From Phaeobacter gallaeciensis DSM 26640 (GTDB taxonomy: Bacteria > Pseudomonadota > Alphaproteobacteria > Rhodobacterales > Rhodobacteraceae), in NCBI RefSeq assembly GCF_000511385.1, contig NC_023137.1, positions 937,001 through 1,001,000 on the forward strand: a stretch of DNA of 64,000 nt, given 5' to 3'. Positions 26,514-35,432 of this stretch are shown here, in pieces (position 1 is the stretch's first letter; every line of letters starts with the position of its first letter). A program made the translations under genes and the position numbers. The notes under the pieces were generated by a model. The model made no database searches. It was given only the letters and a program-made list of their open reading frames with translations, and had not been told where the DNA came from.

Positions 26514-26795
26514 ATGACCAGCCAGACCAATGAGACCAGCCGAGGCGATCTGAAAACCCACGCTGCCCTGTTTGATCGCATGGCGGAAACCGTGGGGCTC
26601 GATCTTCAGGAGGAGGCGATTTCCGGTCGGCTGCGATTTGATGAGATCAGCGAGGCGGTGCTGCGTTGCACTCGTTGTGGCGGCGTCGGCGCCTGCCACA
26701 AATGGCTCGACAAAGGGCTGCGCCCGGGGGCCGAGGCGCCCGACTTCTGCCGCAACCGCGACCTGCTGGCCTATCTGCATGAGGATGAGGCCTAG
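26514..26795 (+). CDS. DUF6455 family protein (first of two)
   Basis: A 93-residue protein with four spaced cysteines: CTRCGGVGAC around residues 46-55 and one in FCRN near residue 77. The pattern CxxC-x5-C-x~20-C could bind a metal ion or an iron-sulfur cluster (inference). The C-terminal half matches the DUF6455 small proteins of Rhodobacterales, function unknown. ATG 26514 has GGGGA upstream. A related gene follows 96 bases downstream, suggesting a local duplication. Confidence 0.75.
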   Translation: MTSQTNETSRGDLKTHAALFDRMAETVGLDLQEEAISGRLRFDEISEAVLRCTRCGGVGACHKWLDKGLRPGAEAPDFCRNRDLLAYLHEDEA

Positions 26796-26891
26796 AGGCA
26801 CATCACGGGCGTGGCTCTTCCGAATGATCTGGGCCAAGCCAAAAGAGCGACACCATGCCCCTCTCACCCAATCCGCACAGGAGATCCTGAT

Positions 26892-27158
26892 ATGCACCCC
26901 TTGGGCCACCCGCTGCATCATCTGCGCCTGATCAAACGGATGGGGCAGGCGTGTGGCGTTGATTTGCCCGCCAGTTTCGCTGCAGGTCAGATCACGCAGA
27001 CGGATTGGGCGGATATGGTGACCCGTTGCCGTGGTTGCCGCGAGGTTGCCCGTTGCGAGGCGTTTCTGGATCAGATCGACCGCGCCGCAGACACAATGCC
27101 AAAGGCGCCACTGCAGGGCTGCCGCAATGGCGACGCGCTGCTCCGGCTGCGGGACTAA
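26892..27158 (+). CDS. DUF6455 family protein (second of two)
   Basis: An 88-residue paralogue of the preceding gene with the same cysteine spacing: CRGCREVARC and a final Cys in GCRNGDALLRL. It begins MHPLGHPLHHLRLIKRMGQA at ATG 26892, which has CAGGAG upstream. Its stop overlaps by four bases the end of the convergent DCC-family gene. The two proteins share the order helix, Cys cluster, C-R-N ending, so they probably have related functions; none is known. Confidence 0.74.
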   Translation: MHPLGHPLHHLRLIKRMGQACGVDLPASFAAGQITQTDWADMVTRCRGCREVARCEAFLDQIDRAADTMPKAPLQGCRNGDALLRLRD

Positions 27159-27544
27159 GCGTGGCGGCTGCGCCGCAGACGCAGCCGATGCCAGCGATAG
27201 AGCACCGGCGCCAGAACATAGTCATATAGGGCGGAGGCCAGCTGGCGCAGCCCCGGCAGCCCAACCACACGCGCCACCCAGCGATACCCCGGCATCTGCG
27301 ACCAAAGCACCAGAAACGCCGGGATGCCACTCAGCACTTCGCCCTGATGGCGCACATGCAGCCGCCGTGCGGCCTGATCCGCATCAACACCCCAGCGCGC
27401 CAGATCTTCTGAGTTGAGGTCATCAAAACGCAGCGGCAGCTCCCGCTGCTCCGCCAGATTGGCGTAATGGCGGATCTCGATACTGCACACCGGGCACTCT
27501 CCGTTATAGAGGATCTCGGTGGTGTCGTCCTGAGGGGTTGGCAT
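27155..27544 (-). CDS. DCC family (DUF393) thiol-disulfide oxidoreductase
   Basis: A 129-residue thioredoxin-fold protein. The family name motif appears as ILYNGECPVCSIEIRHYANL, with a CPVC redox pair near residues 18-21. The later GIPAFLVLWSQMPGYRWVARVVGLPG is the conserved membrane-associated helix of DUF393 proteins. Substrate and partner are unknown. It is convergent with the second DUF6455 gene (four-base overlap), which also carries paired cysteines; whether they interact is speculation. The start ATG 27544 is preceded by AGGAGGCATCGCGCC. Confidence 0.83.
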   Translation of the reverse strand: MPTPQDDTTEILYNGECPVCSIEIRHYANLAEQRELPLRFDDLNSEDLARWGVDADQAARRLHVRHQGEVLSGIPAFLVLWSQMPGYRWVARVVGLPGLRQLASALYDYVLAPVLYRWHRLRLRRSRHA

Positions 27545-27841
27545 GGCGCGATGCCTCCTAGTTGGATGATTACCTTAGAAATATAACGGCGGCCGGGCGC
27601 AAAAGGAGAGGCAGATGGTCACACCTGCGCTTTGCTTGGACCAGGCCATAGTCTCTCACTCCGCGCTGGACCGGCTGGACGGGCGTTGCAGTCAGGCGAG
27701 TGGCTGCTTGTGCTGAGACGCCAAGGATGGAGACACTTTCTATCAGAACCTTTGCATTGCCTCATAAGTTGTGCAAAATCAGCGTATGATTGTATGAGCT
27801 ATGAATTTTTACTGTATTGGCAAGAGGGGATTTGACGCATC

Positions 27842-29194
27842 ATGGAGAGACCTGAATATCTAAAACAAGGAGAGCCTGCGCGTCTTTTCCCGGTTTTGTC
27901 CAATAACTCCAAAGAGGGGCGAACGACTTCAATTCTCTTGGCTTGCCTTTCCAAAGTTGAGGAACTGGCATCAGAGCTGCTGGCGTCGTTGGGGCAACGG
28001 ACTGGCAAACGCACCACGGTAGAGACGTTCACGGAAGTGGTCTTTGATGGTCAGAAAGAGGCGTGCAAAGATCGTCCTGACGGGTTGATCATCGTTAAAA
28101 ACGGTTCTCGAGAATGGCGGGCCATGGTGGAGGCAAAGATTGGCAATAACCCTCTGACCGCAGAACAAATTGAAAAATACCGCAGCTTGTCAAAGGACAA
28201 CGGGATTGACTGCGTCATTACGATTTCCAACCAGTTTGCGACTTTGCCCGCGAGCCATCCACTGGAAGATGTCCGTAAAAGCCGGTCAAAGATTCCTGTT
28301 TTCCACTGGTCATGGATGTTTGTCTTAACGGCCGTGGATTTGTTGATCAGCAACGATGGTGTGGCCGACGATGATCAACGTGTGTTGCTGAATGAACTGA
28401 GACGCTTTTTGACTCATGAAAGTGCAGGCATTCGTGGGTTCGATCGTATGCCGCCAGAATGGGGTGAGCTAAACAAACTTGTCTCTGCTGGTGGTAAGAT
28501 ACTTGCGAAATCACCAGAGGCTATTTGTGTATTGGATGCTTGGCATCAGGAAACCAAGGACCTTTCTTTGATTTTAAGCAGGCAGACAGAAGCAAGTGTC
28601 AGAGAGCGCTTGAACAGAAAGCACGCAAAGAATCCTGCAGATCGTCACAAAGATGAATTGAACCAGCTAAGGGAAGCTCATCAACTGCAAGTTAGCTTTG
28701 ATATACCTAATGCTGCTGCCCCTTTGGAGGTTGTCGCGGATCTCAATCGTCGAACGATCGAGGCTGGAATGACACTCCGGGCACCTGAGGACAAGAAATC
28801 ATCAAAAGCGCGATTGAATTGGCTGCTCCGTCAATTGAAGAGCGAAGCTAGCAGTGATCTGTTTGTTCGTATGACTTGGCCCGGGCGCAGTGAAGATACC
28901 CATTTCCCCTTGATGGAGTTGGTGACGGATCCGGATCTTTGCGAAAAGGATAAAAACGGACTTCAAGTCGTCAGTTTTCATATCTATGTCGCAAAGCGCT
29001 TGGGTGGAAAGTTCACCCAGCAAACAAACTTCATCGCTGAGCTTGAGGCGATTGTCCCGGACTTCTATCGGGAGGTTGGCCAAGATCTATCTTCATGGCG
29101 AAAACCTGCACCAAGAATTCGAGAGTCTCAGACGGACGCCAGTGTCCAATCGATTGAAGACGAAGCGGAAGTGGTAGCGTTGCGGGCGCAGTGA
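27842..29194 (+). CDS. PD-(D/E)XK nuclease-like accessory protein
   Basis: A 450-residue protein I do not recognise as a named family. Near the N-terminus it has a PD-(D/E)XK arrangement: Asp80 in RPDGLIIV, Glu97-x-Lys99 in AMVEAKIG, and a QxxxY element, Gln109 to Tyr113, as in RecB/Cas4-type nucleases. The remaining 330 residues are mostly alpha/beta, with no helicase or methylase motif. Codon use is visibly more AT-rich than in the neighbours, and an AT-rich stretch lies upstream, so it was probably acquired. It stands alone between the DCC gene and rimO. A single-gene nuclease of this sort may be defence-related, which is inference. Confidence 0.6.
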   Translation: MERPEYLKQGEPARLFPVLSNNSKEGRTTSILLACLSKVEELASELLASLGQRTGKRTTVETFTEVVFDGQKEACKDRPDGLIIVKNGSREWRAMVEAKIGNNPLTAEQIEKYRSLSKDNGIDCVITISNQFATLPASHPLEDVRKSRSKIPVFHWSWMFVLTAVDLLISNDGVADDDQRVLLNELRRFLTHESAGIRGFDRMPPEWGELNKLVSAGGKILAKSPEAICVLDAWHQETKDLSLILSRQTEASVRERLNRKHAKNPADRHKDELNQLREAHQLQVSFDIPNAAAPLEVVADLNRRTIEAGMTLRAPEDKKSSKARLNWLLRQLKSEASSDLFVRMTWPGRSEDTHFPLMELVTDPDLCEKDKNGLQVVSFHIYVAKRLGGKFTQQTNFIAELEAIVPDFYREVGQDLSSWRKPAPRIRESQTDASVQSIEDEAEVVALRAQ

Positions 29195-29213
29195 GTGTCG
29201 AGGCTTCAGCGGC

Positions 29214-30635
29214 CTAGCCAGCCCTGACGCCCCACAGATCATACTCTCCCGCTTCATCAACTTCAACGGTGACCAATTCGCCGACCTGCAGCCCTTCGGT
29301 TCCCTCATCAATGAACAGGTTGCCGTCGATCTCCGGCGCGTCGGCTTTGGTGCGGCAGGTGGCGATGCCGTCTTCGTCGATGTCATCCACAATGACCTGT
29401 AAGGTCTGGCCGACTTTGGCTGCAAGATTCGCCTCGGAAATTGCCTGCGCTTTCTCCATGAACCGGTCCCAGCGGTCCTGCTTCACCTCTTCCGGCACGT
29501 GGTCCGGCAGGTCGTTTGACCGCGCGCCGTCGACGTTTTCGTATTTGAAGCACCCCACACGATCCAGCTGTGCCTCATCCAGCCAGTCGAGGAGATGCTG
29601 GAACTCAGCTTCTGTCTCGCCAGGGTAGCCAACGATGAAGGTGGAGCGGAGGGTGATATCAGGGCAGGTCGCGCGCCAGGCGTTGATCTCATCCAGCGTC
29701 TTGGCCGCAGCCGCCGGCCGTGCCATGCGGCGCAGCACATCCGGGTGGGCATGCTGGAACGGGATATCCAGATAGGGCAGCAGCGCGTTGTCCGGATCCG
29801 CCATCAGCGGGATCAGCTCGCGCACGTGCGGGTAGGGGTAGACATAATGCAGCCGCACCCACAGTTCATCCGCGGGGGCCAGTTTGCCCAGCTCCCGGCT
29901 CAGATCCTGAATATGGCTGCGGACCTCACCGTCTTTCCACGGGTTCACATCATATTTGCGGTCCAGCCCATAGGCGGAGGTATCCTGCGAAATCACCAGG
30001 AGTTCGCGCACGCCAGCATCCACCAGTTTTTCCGCCTCGCGCAGAACCGCATGGGCGGGGCGGGAGGCCAGTTTGCCGCGCATGTCGGGGATGATGCAGA
30101 ATTTGCACTTGTGATTGCACCCCTCTGAAATCTTCAGATAGCTGAAGTGGCGCGGCGTCAGCTTCACCCCCGCTGCGGGCAGCAGATCCACGTAAGGGTT
30201 GGGTGAGGGCGGCACGGCGGCATGGACCGCGTCCAGCACCTGTTCATATTGGTGTGGGCCGGTCACCGCCAGAATGCGGGGGTGGTGTTCGCGGATATAA
30301 TCCGGCTCTGCGCCCAGACAGCCGGTGACAATGACCTTGCCGTTTTCCTTCAGCGCTTCACCAATGGCTTCAAGGCTCTCGGCCTTGGCGCTGTCGAGAA
30401 AGCCGCAGGTGTTCACGATCACCGCATCCGCCCCGGAGTAATCTGGCGACACGCCATAACCCTCGGCCCGCAGCCGCGTCAGGATCCGCTCACTGTCGAC
30501 CAGCGCCTTGGGGCACCCCAGTGACACCATGCCAAGGGTCGGTTGCCCATCACGGGGCGCATCGCCAAGCCGTGGCTTGGGCGCAAGATCGGGGCGAAGG
30601 CTGGGCGGATTGGCGGAACCGGGTGTCTGTGTCAT
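29214..30635 (-). CDS. rimO: ribosomal protein S12 methylthiotransferase
   Basis: A 473-residue radical SAM enzyme that methylthiolates an aspartate of ribosomal protein S12. It has the N-terminal MTTase domain ([16 protein letters not shown] with further Cys residues for the second cluster), the radical SAM signature [11 protein letters not shown], the central TIM barrel and a C-terminal TRAM domain ending YDLWGVRAG. It carries about 30 extra N-terminal residues compared with E. coli RimO (441). No Shine-Dalgarno sequence precedes ATG 30635; instead a promoter-like element ends seven bases before it, suggesting a leaderless transcript. Confidence 0.94.
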   Translation of the reverse strand: MTQTPGSANPPSLRPDLAPKPRLGDAPRDGQPTLGMVSLGCPKALVDSERILTRLRAEGYGVSPDYSGADAVIVNTCGFLDSAKAESLEAIGEALKENGKVIVTGCLGAEPDYIREHHPRILAVTGPHQYEQVLDAVHAAVPPSPNPYVDLLPAAGVKLTPRHFSYLKISEGCNHKCKFCIIPDMRGKLASRPAHAVLREAEKLVDAGVRELLVISQDTSAYGLDRKYDVNPWKDGEVRSHIQDLSRELGKLAPADELWVRLHYVYPYPHVRELIPLMADPDNALLPYLDIPFQHAHPDVLRRMARPAAAAKTLDEINAWRATCPDITLRSTFIVGYPGETEAEFQHLLDWLDEAQLDRVGCFKYENVDGARSNDLPDHVPEEVKQDRWDRFMEKAQAISEANLAAKVGQTLQVIVDDIDEDGIATCRTKADAPEIDGNLFIDEGTEGLQVGELVTVEVDEAGEYDLWGVRAG

Positions 30636-31045
30636 GCGCGCGCATATATCAGGACTGGGGCAGGAGGCAAGGAAAACGGAGGGGCTGTCCGTGCACCCGC
30701 TGTACGCCGCCTGTGCTTCCCTCGTTCGTCAGAGGCTGTATTTCCCGCTTGCCCGGACGATAGGCCGAGCAGCACCTGACTTTCTCCCTGGGAGGGCGCT
30801 TTGCACCTCCTCAAGGTAAGACGCTGTCCTCGGAGGCCGAATAAGACCACCAACCATGGATAGCCCCAGGAATGGCGCATGATCTCTCTGAGAGGAACGG
30901 CCAGCGGCACCGGCTGCGCTGACTAACAGCTGCAAACCTGCAAAGCTTTGATACCGGGCGAGGGCTTCGCGCATTGCACCTGCCCGCCCACGCGGTAAGC
31001 TGCGCAAAACCCTGCGGGAACAGGGGCAAGGCAAGAGGTGCGGTG
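30636..31045. other. 410-base intergenic region between rimO and the AsmA-like gene
   Basis: No reading frame on either strand has gene-like composition. The rimO side carries a candidate promoter (listed separately). The middle (30740-30900) is GC-rich with several short stems such as CCTCGGAGG and could be structured RNA, but I could not match it to 6S RNA or another family. Confidence 0.4.
30643..30670 (-). promoter_or_regulatory. candidate promoter giving a leaderless rimO transcript
   Basis: On the minus strand TTGCCT (30670-30665), 16 bases, then TATATG (30648-30643). The predicted start point is one or two bases before the rimO ATG, and there is no ribosome binding site. Confidence 0.4.
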
Positions 31046-32998
31046 ATGAAGCTGATAATCCGGGTTGTAATAGCGCTGGTGGTGGCCGTGGTGCTGCTGT
31101 TGGGCGCGCTGCTGGTGCTGCCGGGCGAGAAACTGGCCCAGTTGGCCGCGAGCCAGATCGAGAAGCAGACGGGACGCACGGTGACCTTTGGCGGGCGTGT
31201 CGGCTATACGCTCTGGCCGACGCTAGGGGTCAAGGCCGACCGCGTGGCGCTATCCAATGCCGATTGGGCTGGTCCTGAGCCGATGCTGACAGCCGAGCGA
31301 CTGACCATCGGTGTCTCGGCGGCGGATCTGATCGGGGGCAAGGTGCGGGTGACCGAACTTTCCGCAGTGTTGCCACAGCTCAATCTCAGCACCCGCGCGG
31401 ATGGCACCGGCAACTGGGTGCTGGATTCCATTGACGACGGCCAGACCGGGGCCGCGCCAGCCGCCGAGGGCCGCATGGAGAGCCTGCCGGTCAGTATTGA
31501 GGCGCTGAACCTCACTGGCGCCAGCCTGCGCTACGCCCCCCATGGCGAGACCCCGATTGAGCTGACACAGGTTGATCTGGCGCTGCAGTGGCCTGAGCCT
31601 AACGGGACTGTGCTGGCCGATATCACGCTGCGCCCGGCCGGGGCACCGGTACAGATCGCGGCGGAGATCGGCACGTTTGAGGCCTTTCTGGCGGGGCAGG
31701 TTGCCTCTGTCGGGGCTGGTGTGACCGCTGATGAGACCGAACTGCGGTTTGACGGGCGGGCGAATATCAATGGTGCCGCAACGGGTCGCCTGACTGGCAA
31801 AAGCTCTGATCTGGCGCGCAGCCTTGCGGTACTGGGCGCCGCCGATGGGGTGGAGGCTCCGACGGTCGATACCTGGCTCTTCGGCTCCGACATGACCTAT
31901 ACCACCGACGGGCGGCTGGCGCTGCGTGATCTGACGCTTGAAGCAGATGCCAATCGGTTGCGCGGCGCAGCGGATGTGGCGCTCGGCGATGTGCCCAAGG
32001 TGACCGCGCGTCTGAGCGGTGAGCAGCTGGATTTCTCGGCGCTGCTGCCCGCGGGCGATGCGGGGGTGCCTGCCGCTGCTGCGGCAGACACGGGTACGGA
32101 TCCGGTCAACGATGGCTGGTCGCGCGAGCGCATTGATTTTGGCTGGCTGGCGGCGCTGAATGCGGCGATTACACTGGATGTTCAGGGGATCGACACCGGC
32201 TCCGTCAAACTGGGTCCAAGCAAGCTGGACCTGTCGCTGGACAACTCCCGTGCGGTTCTGAAATTTCAACCTGCAACTGTGTTCGACGGCCAGCTGCGGG
32301 GGCAATTGGTGGTGAACAATCGCAATGGTTTGTCGGTCGGTGGCAAGTTGAATTTTCAGGGCATCCGATTGGAACAGGCGCTGGGCCAGACCATAGGATA
32401 TGATCGCCTCAACGGTGAGGCGCTGGGCGAACTGGAATATCTGGGTATCGGCAATTCAGTGGCAGAGATCATGTCTTCGCTCAGCGGCAAGGGCTGGCTG
32501 GAGGTTGGCAAAGGGTTCTTTACCGGTTTTGATCTGGAACAGCTGATGCGCAGCGGCAGCGGCAACGGTGGCAGCACCGTGTTTGATCAACTGACTGCCA
32601 GCTACACGATGGACGGCGGCAATCTCCTCAACAAGGATCTGCTGCTGACCCTGCGCGGCTTGCGCGCCGAGGGGGAGGGCCGCATCGGGCTTGGAGCGCA
32701 GGATCTGGACTATCTCTTTACCCCCAGCCTGCAACGCGGCGATGGCAGCACCCGCCTGTCGATCCCGGTGGCCATCACGGGCCCATGGAGCGATCCCAAA
32801 ATCCGCCCGGATCTGAAGCGTGCGCTGGAGCCGGAAATCGACGCGGTGGAACAACAGGCCAAGGATCGCCTGCGCGAGAAGCTGAGCGAAGAGCTGGATA
32901 CAGAGATCGCGCCTGAGCAGGACATCAATGAGGCGATCCGCGACCGGATCGAGAAAGAGGCAAAGGACCAGCTGCTGCGGCTTCTCGGCGGCGATTGA
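31046..32998 (+). CDS. AsmA family protein
   Basis: A 650-residue envelope protein with one N-terminal transmembrane helix (about 3-24, IIRVVIALVVAVVLLLGALL). A long periplasmic beta-rich region follows, opening with the AsmA motif TGRTVTFGGRVGYTLWPTLGVKADRV. The C-terminal AsmA_2-like part has IRLEQALGQTIGYDRLNGEA and FTGFDLEQLM, and the tail is a charged helix. AsmA-like proteins belong to the bridge-like phospholipid transport group acting between inner and outer membranes. ATG 31046 has AGAGGTG upstream; an earlier in-frame start would add an unhelpful GC-rich leader. It faces the phosphohexomutase gene across a bidirectional terminator. Confidence 0.87.
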   Translation: MKLIIRVVIALVVAVVLLLGALLVLPGEKLAQLAASQIEKQTGRTVTFGGRVGYTLWPTLGVKADRVALSNADWAGPEPMLTAERLTIGVSAADLIGGKVRVTELSAVLPQLNLSTRADGTGNWVLDSIDDGQTGAAPAAEGRMESLPVSIEALNLTGASLRYAPHGETPIELTQVDLALQWPEPNGTVLADITLRPAGAPVQIAAEIGTFEAFLAGQVASVGAGVTADETELRFDGRANINGAATGRLTGKSSDLARSLAVLGAADGVEAPTVDTWLFGSDMTYTTDGRLALRDLTLEADANRLRGAADVALGDVPKVTARLSGEQLDFSALLPAGDAGVPAAAAADTGTDPVNDGWSRERIDFGWLAALNAAITLDVQGIDTGSVKLGPSKLDLSLDNSRAVLKFQPATVFDGQLRGQLVVNNRNGLSVGGKLNFQGIRLEQALGQTIGYDRLNGEALGELEYLGIGNSVAEIMSSLSGKGWLEVGKGFFTGFDLEQLMRSGSGNGGSTVFDQLTASYTMDGGNLLNKDLLLTLRGLRAEGEGRIGLGAQDLDYLFTPSLQRGDGSTRLSIPVAITGPWSDPKIRPDLKRALEPEIDAVEQQAKDRLREKLSEELDTEIAPEQDINEAIRDRIEKEAKDQLLRLLGGD

Positions 32999-33030
32999 TG
33001 CTGCGGCTAGATCACATGTCCTACAACGGA

Positions 33031-33055
33031 AAACGCCCGCCAATGGCGGGCGTTT
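33031..33055. terminator. bidirectional terminator between asmA-like and phosphohexomutase genes
   Basis: AAACGCCCGCC 33031-33041 and GGCGGGCGTTT 33045-33055 form an eleven-base-pair stem with a three-base loop between convergent genes. Confidence 0.82.
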
Positions 33056-33076
33056 CTACATCAACTCTGAGGATGA

Positions 33077-34573
33077 TCAGAAGGTCTGATCATAGTCACC
33101 GACCAGCGGTTCGGTGCGGATCACCGCGTCAATCTCGGCAAAGATCTCACGCAGTTCGGCCTCGCTCTCGCTGCTTTCGCAGACCACCACCAGATTTGGC
33201 GTATTGGACGAGGCCCGCACCAGCCCCCAGGACCCGTTATCAAGGATCACACGCGCCCCATTCACGGTGACGACCTCCTTGATGGGGCGGCCTGCCAGCG
33301 TCTCGCCAGCCTCGGCCTTGGCAACCAGCTTTTCGACCAGACGCTCCAGCACGGTGTATTTCTCGGTATCGGCGCAATAGGGCGACATGGTGGGCGTTGC
33401 CCAGGTCTTGGGCAGGGCTTTCCGCAGGTCCGACATGCTCTTGTCCGGGTTGCGGTCCATCAGCTTGCAGATCTCGACCGCCACGCGCATGCCGCAGTCG
33501 TAGCCCCGGCCCACAGGTTCAGCGAGGAAATAATGGCCGGACTTCTCAAACCCTGCCAGCGCGCCGATCTCCTTCACCCGCCGCTTCATGTGGCTGTGAC
33601 CGGTTTTCCAGTAATCCGCCGTCACGCCATTGGCTTTCAGCTCGGGATCCGAGGCAAACAGTCCGGTAGATTTCACATCCGCCACAAAGGTCGCATTCGG
33701 GTGCAGTTTGGACAGATCGCGGGCCATGATCACGCCGACCTTATCGGCAAAGATCTCCTCGCCCTCATCATCCACCACACCGCAACGATCGCCGTCGCCA
33801 TCAAAGCCAAGTGCCATATCGGCGCCGGAGGCCTTCACGCTGTCGGACATATCGTGCAGCATTTCCATGGCTTCGGGGTTCGGGTTGTAGTTGGGGAAGG
33901 TGTAGTCCAGCGCATTGTGGCTATCGACCACCTCGACCCCCATGCGGGCGAACAGCTCCGGCGCAAAGGCGGAGGCGGTGCCATTGCCGGTGGCGCAGAC
34001 CACCTTCAGCGGGCGGGACATTTTGAAATCGCCGACCAGATCATCGAGATAGGCCTCTTTCACGCCATCCACGAACTGATAGGAACCACCAGGGCGGGCC
34101 ACGCCCTCACCATTCAGCACGATGTCACGCAATTCACCCATTTCGTCCGGCCCGTGGGTCAGCGGGCGTTCAAAGCCCATCTTGACCCCGGTCCAGCCGT
34201 TGGGGTTATGCGAGGCCGTGACCATGGCCACCGCAGGCACATCCAGATGGAACTGGGCGAAATAGGCCATCGGCGACAGGGCTGGGCCAATGTCGCGCAC
34301 CTCGATACCAGCCTGCATCAGGCCAATGATCAGCGCGTGTTTGATAGAGACCGAATAGTCGCGGTAATCATTCGCCACCGCAATCACCGGTGGAATGCCG
34401 CGCTTGTGCATTTGTGTGCCAAGCCCAAGCCCCAGCGCGGTCATGCCGGGCAGATTGATTTCTTCAGGGTATTTCCAGCGCGCGTCATATTCGCGAAAAC
34501 CGGTGGGTGTGATCATCGGATCGCGTAGAAAGCTCCAGGTGTTCGGGCGCACCTCGGGGATGGGTTTGGTCAT
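33077..34573 (-). CDS. phosphomannomutase/phosphoglucomutase
   Basis: A 498-residue alpha-D-phosphohexomutase that moves phosphate between C6 and C1 of mannose or glucose, supplying nucleotide sugars for surface polysaccharide. The phosphoserine loop is VTASHNPNGW, the magnesium loop is GFDGDGDRCGVVDDEG, and the sugar-binding loop is GFEKSGHYFL. The terminal phosphate-binding RASSNTPNLVV is present. The length is close to AlgC/ManB types. kdsA begins further upstream on the same strand with a 21-base gap, and KpsE/KpsT-like genes lie beyond, consistent with a polysaccharide role. Confidence 0.9.
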   Translation of the reverse strand: MTKPIPEVRPNTWSFLRDPMITPTGFREYDARWKYPEEINLPGMTALGLGLGTQMHKRGIPPVIAVANDYRDYSVSIKHALIIGLMQAGIEVRDIGPALSPMAYFAQFHLDVPAVAMVTASHNPNGWTGVKMGFERPLTHGPDEMGELRDIVLNGEGVARPGGSYQFVDGVKEAYLDDLVGDFKMSRPLKVVCATGNGTASAFAPELFARMGVEVVDSHNALDYTFPNYNPNPEAMEMLHDMSDSVKASGADMALGFDGDGDRCGVVDDEGEEIFADKVGVIMARDLSKLHPNATFVADVKSTGLFASDPELKANGVTADYWKTGHSHMKRRVKEIGALAGFEKSGHYFLAEPVGRGYDCGMRVAVEICKLMDRNPDKSMSDLRKALPKTWATPTMSPYCADTEKYTVLERLVEKLVAKAEAGETLAGRPIKEVVTVNGARVILDNGSWGLVRASSNTPNLVVVCESSESEAELREIFAEIDAVIRTEPLVGDYDQTF

Positions 34574-34594
34574 GGGATTACGCTCTCTTGTCGA

Positions 34595-35428
34595 TCAGAT
34601 GCGGATAGGGTCGGCCTTGGCCAGCGCATCAAAGCGCATCAGGCTTTCGATCAGCTTTGGCATCTGGTCCAGATAAATCATGTTCGGCCCGTCAGAGGGC
34701 GCGTTGTCCGGGTCCTCATGGGTTTCGATAAACACAGATGCAATGCCCAGTGACACTGCCGCACGCGCCATCAGCGGCGCAAATTCGCGCTGTCCACCAG
34801 TGGAGCCGCCTTTGCCACCGGGCTGCTGCACAGAATGGGTGGCGTCCATCACCACCGGATAACCACCTTGCGCCATCTGCGGCAGCGACCGCATGTCGGC
34901 GACCAGTGTATTGTAGCCAAATGAGGTCCCGCGCTCGGTCAGCAGGATGTTTTTATTGCCGGTGCTTTCCACCTTGGCAACGACGTTGGCCATGTCCCAG
35001 GGGGCCAGGAATTGGCCTTTCTTGATGTTCACGGCCTTGCCGGTCTTGCCTGCGGCCAGCAGCATATCGGTCTGGCGACACAGGAAGGCCGGGATCTGCA
35101 GGATATCCACGGCCTCGGCCGCGACTGCACATTGCGCCTCGGTGTGGACATCGGTCAGCACAGGCACGTCAAATTCCTTGGCGATGGTTTGCAGGACCTT
35201 CAGCCCCTCATCCACGCCCAGCCCGCGTTTGCCGGAGAGCGAGGTGCGATTGGCCTTATCGTAGGAGGCCTTGAACACATATTGAGCGCCATATTTTGCG
35301 CAGGCCTCTTTCATCTGACCCGCGATCATGCGCGCGTGATCCAGGCTTTCCAGCTGGCAGGGGCCAGCAATGAGGGTCAGCGGGCGGTCATTGCCGATGC
35401 TGAGGTCGGCGACGGAGATATTTTTCAT
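34595..35428 (-). CDS. kdsA: 3-deoxy-8-phosphooctulonate synthase
   Basis: A 277-residue TIM-barrel enzyme that condenses arabinose 5-phosphate with phosphoenolpyruvate to make KDO 8-phosphate for lipopolysaccharide or capsule. Clear landmarks are LIAGPCQLES, FKASYDKANRTS, PVLTDVHTEAQ, DILQIPAFLCRQTDML and VMDATHSVQQPGG. The Cys in GPCQLES-type KdsA at the first strand and the later metal-site pattern would decide metal dependence; I did not resolve that. In the same direction as the phosphohexomutase and four bases downstream of the KpsE-like gene, it likely belongs to one operon for surface glycan synthesis and export. Confidence 0.95.
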   Translation of the reverse strand: MKNISVADLSIGNDRPLTLIAGPCQLESLDHARMIAGQMKEACAKYGAQYVFKASYDKANRTSLSGKRGLGVDEGLKVLQTIAKEFDVPVLTDVHTEAQCAVAAEAVDILQIPAFLCRQTDMLLAAGKTGKAVNIKKGQFLAPWDMANVVAKVESTGNKNILLTERGTSFGYNTLVADMRSLPQMAQGGYPVVMDATHSVQQPGGKGGSTGGQREFAPLMARAAVSLGIASVFIETHEDPDNAPSDGPNMIYLDQMPKLIESLMRFDALAKADPIRI

Positions 35429-35432
35429 GGCG

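Noticed and set aside
27632..27835. 67-codon frame before the nuclease-like gene
   Set aside because: No ribosome binding site, no coherent codon use; more likely part of the AT-rich upstream region.
30740..30900. Possible 6S or other structured RNA between rimO and the AsmA-like gene
   Set aside because: Short stems exist, but no long central bubble or known consensus could be drawn by eye.
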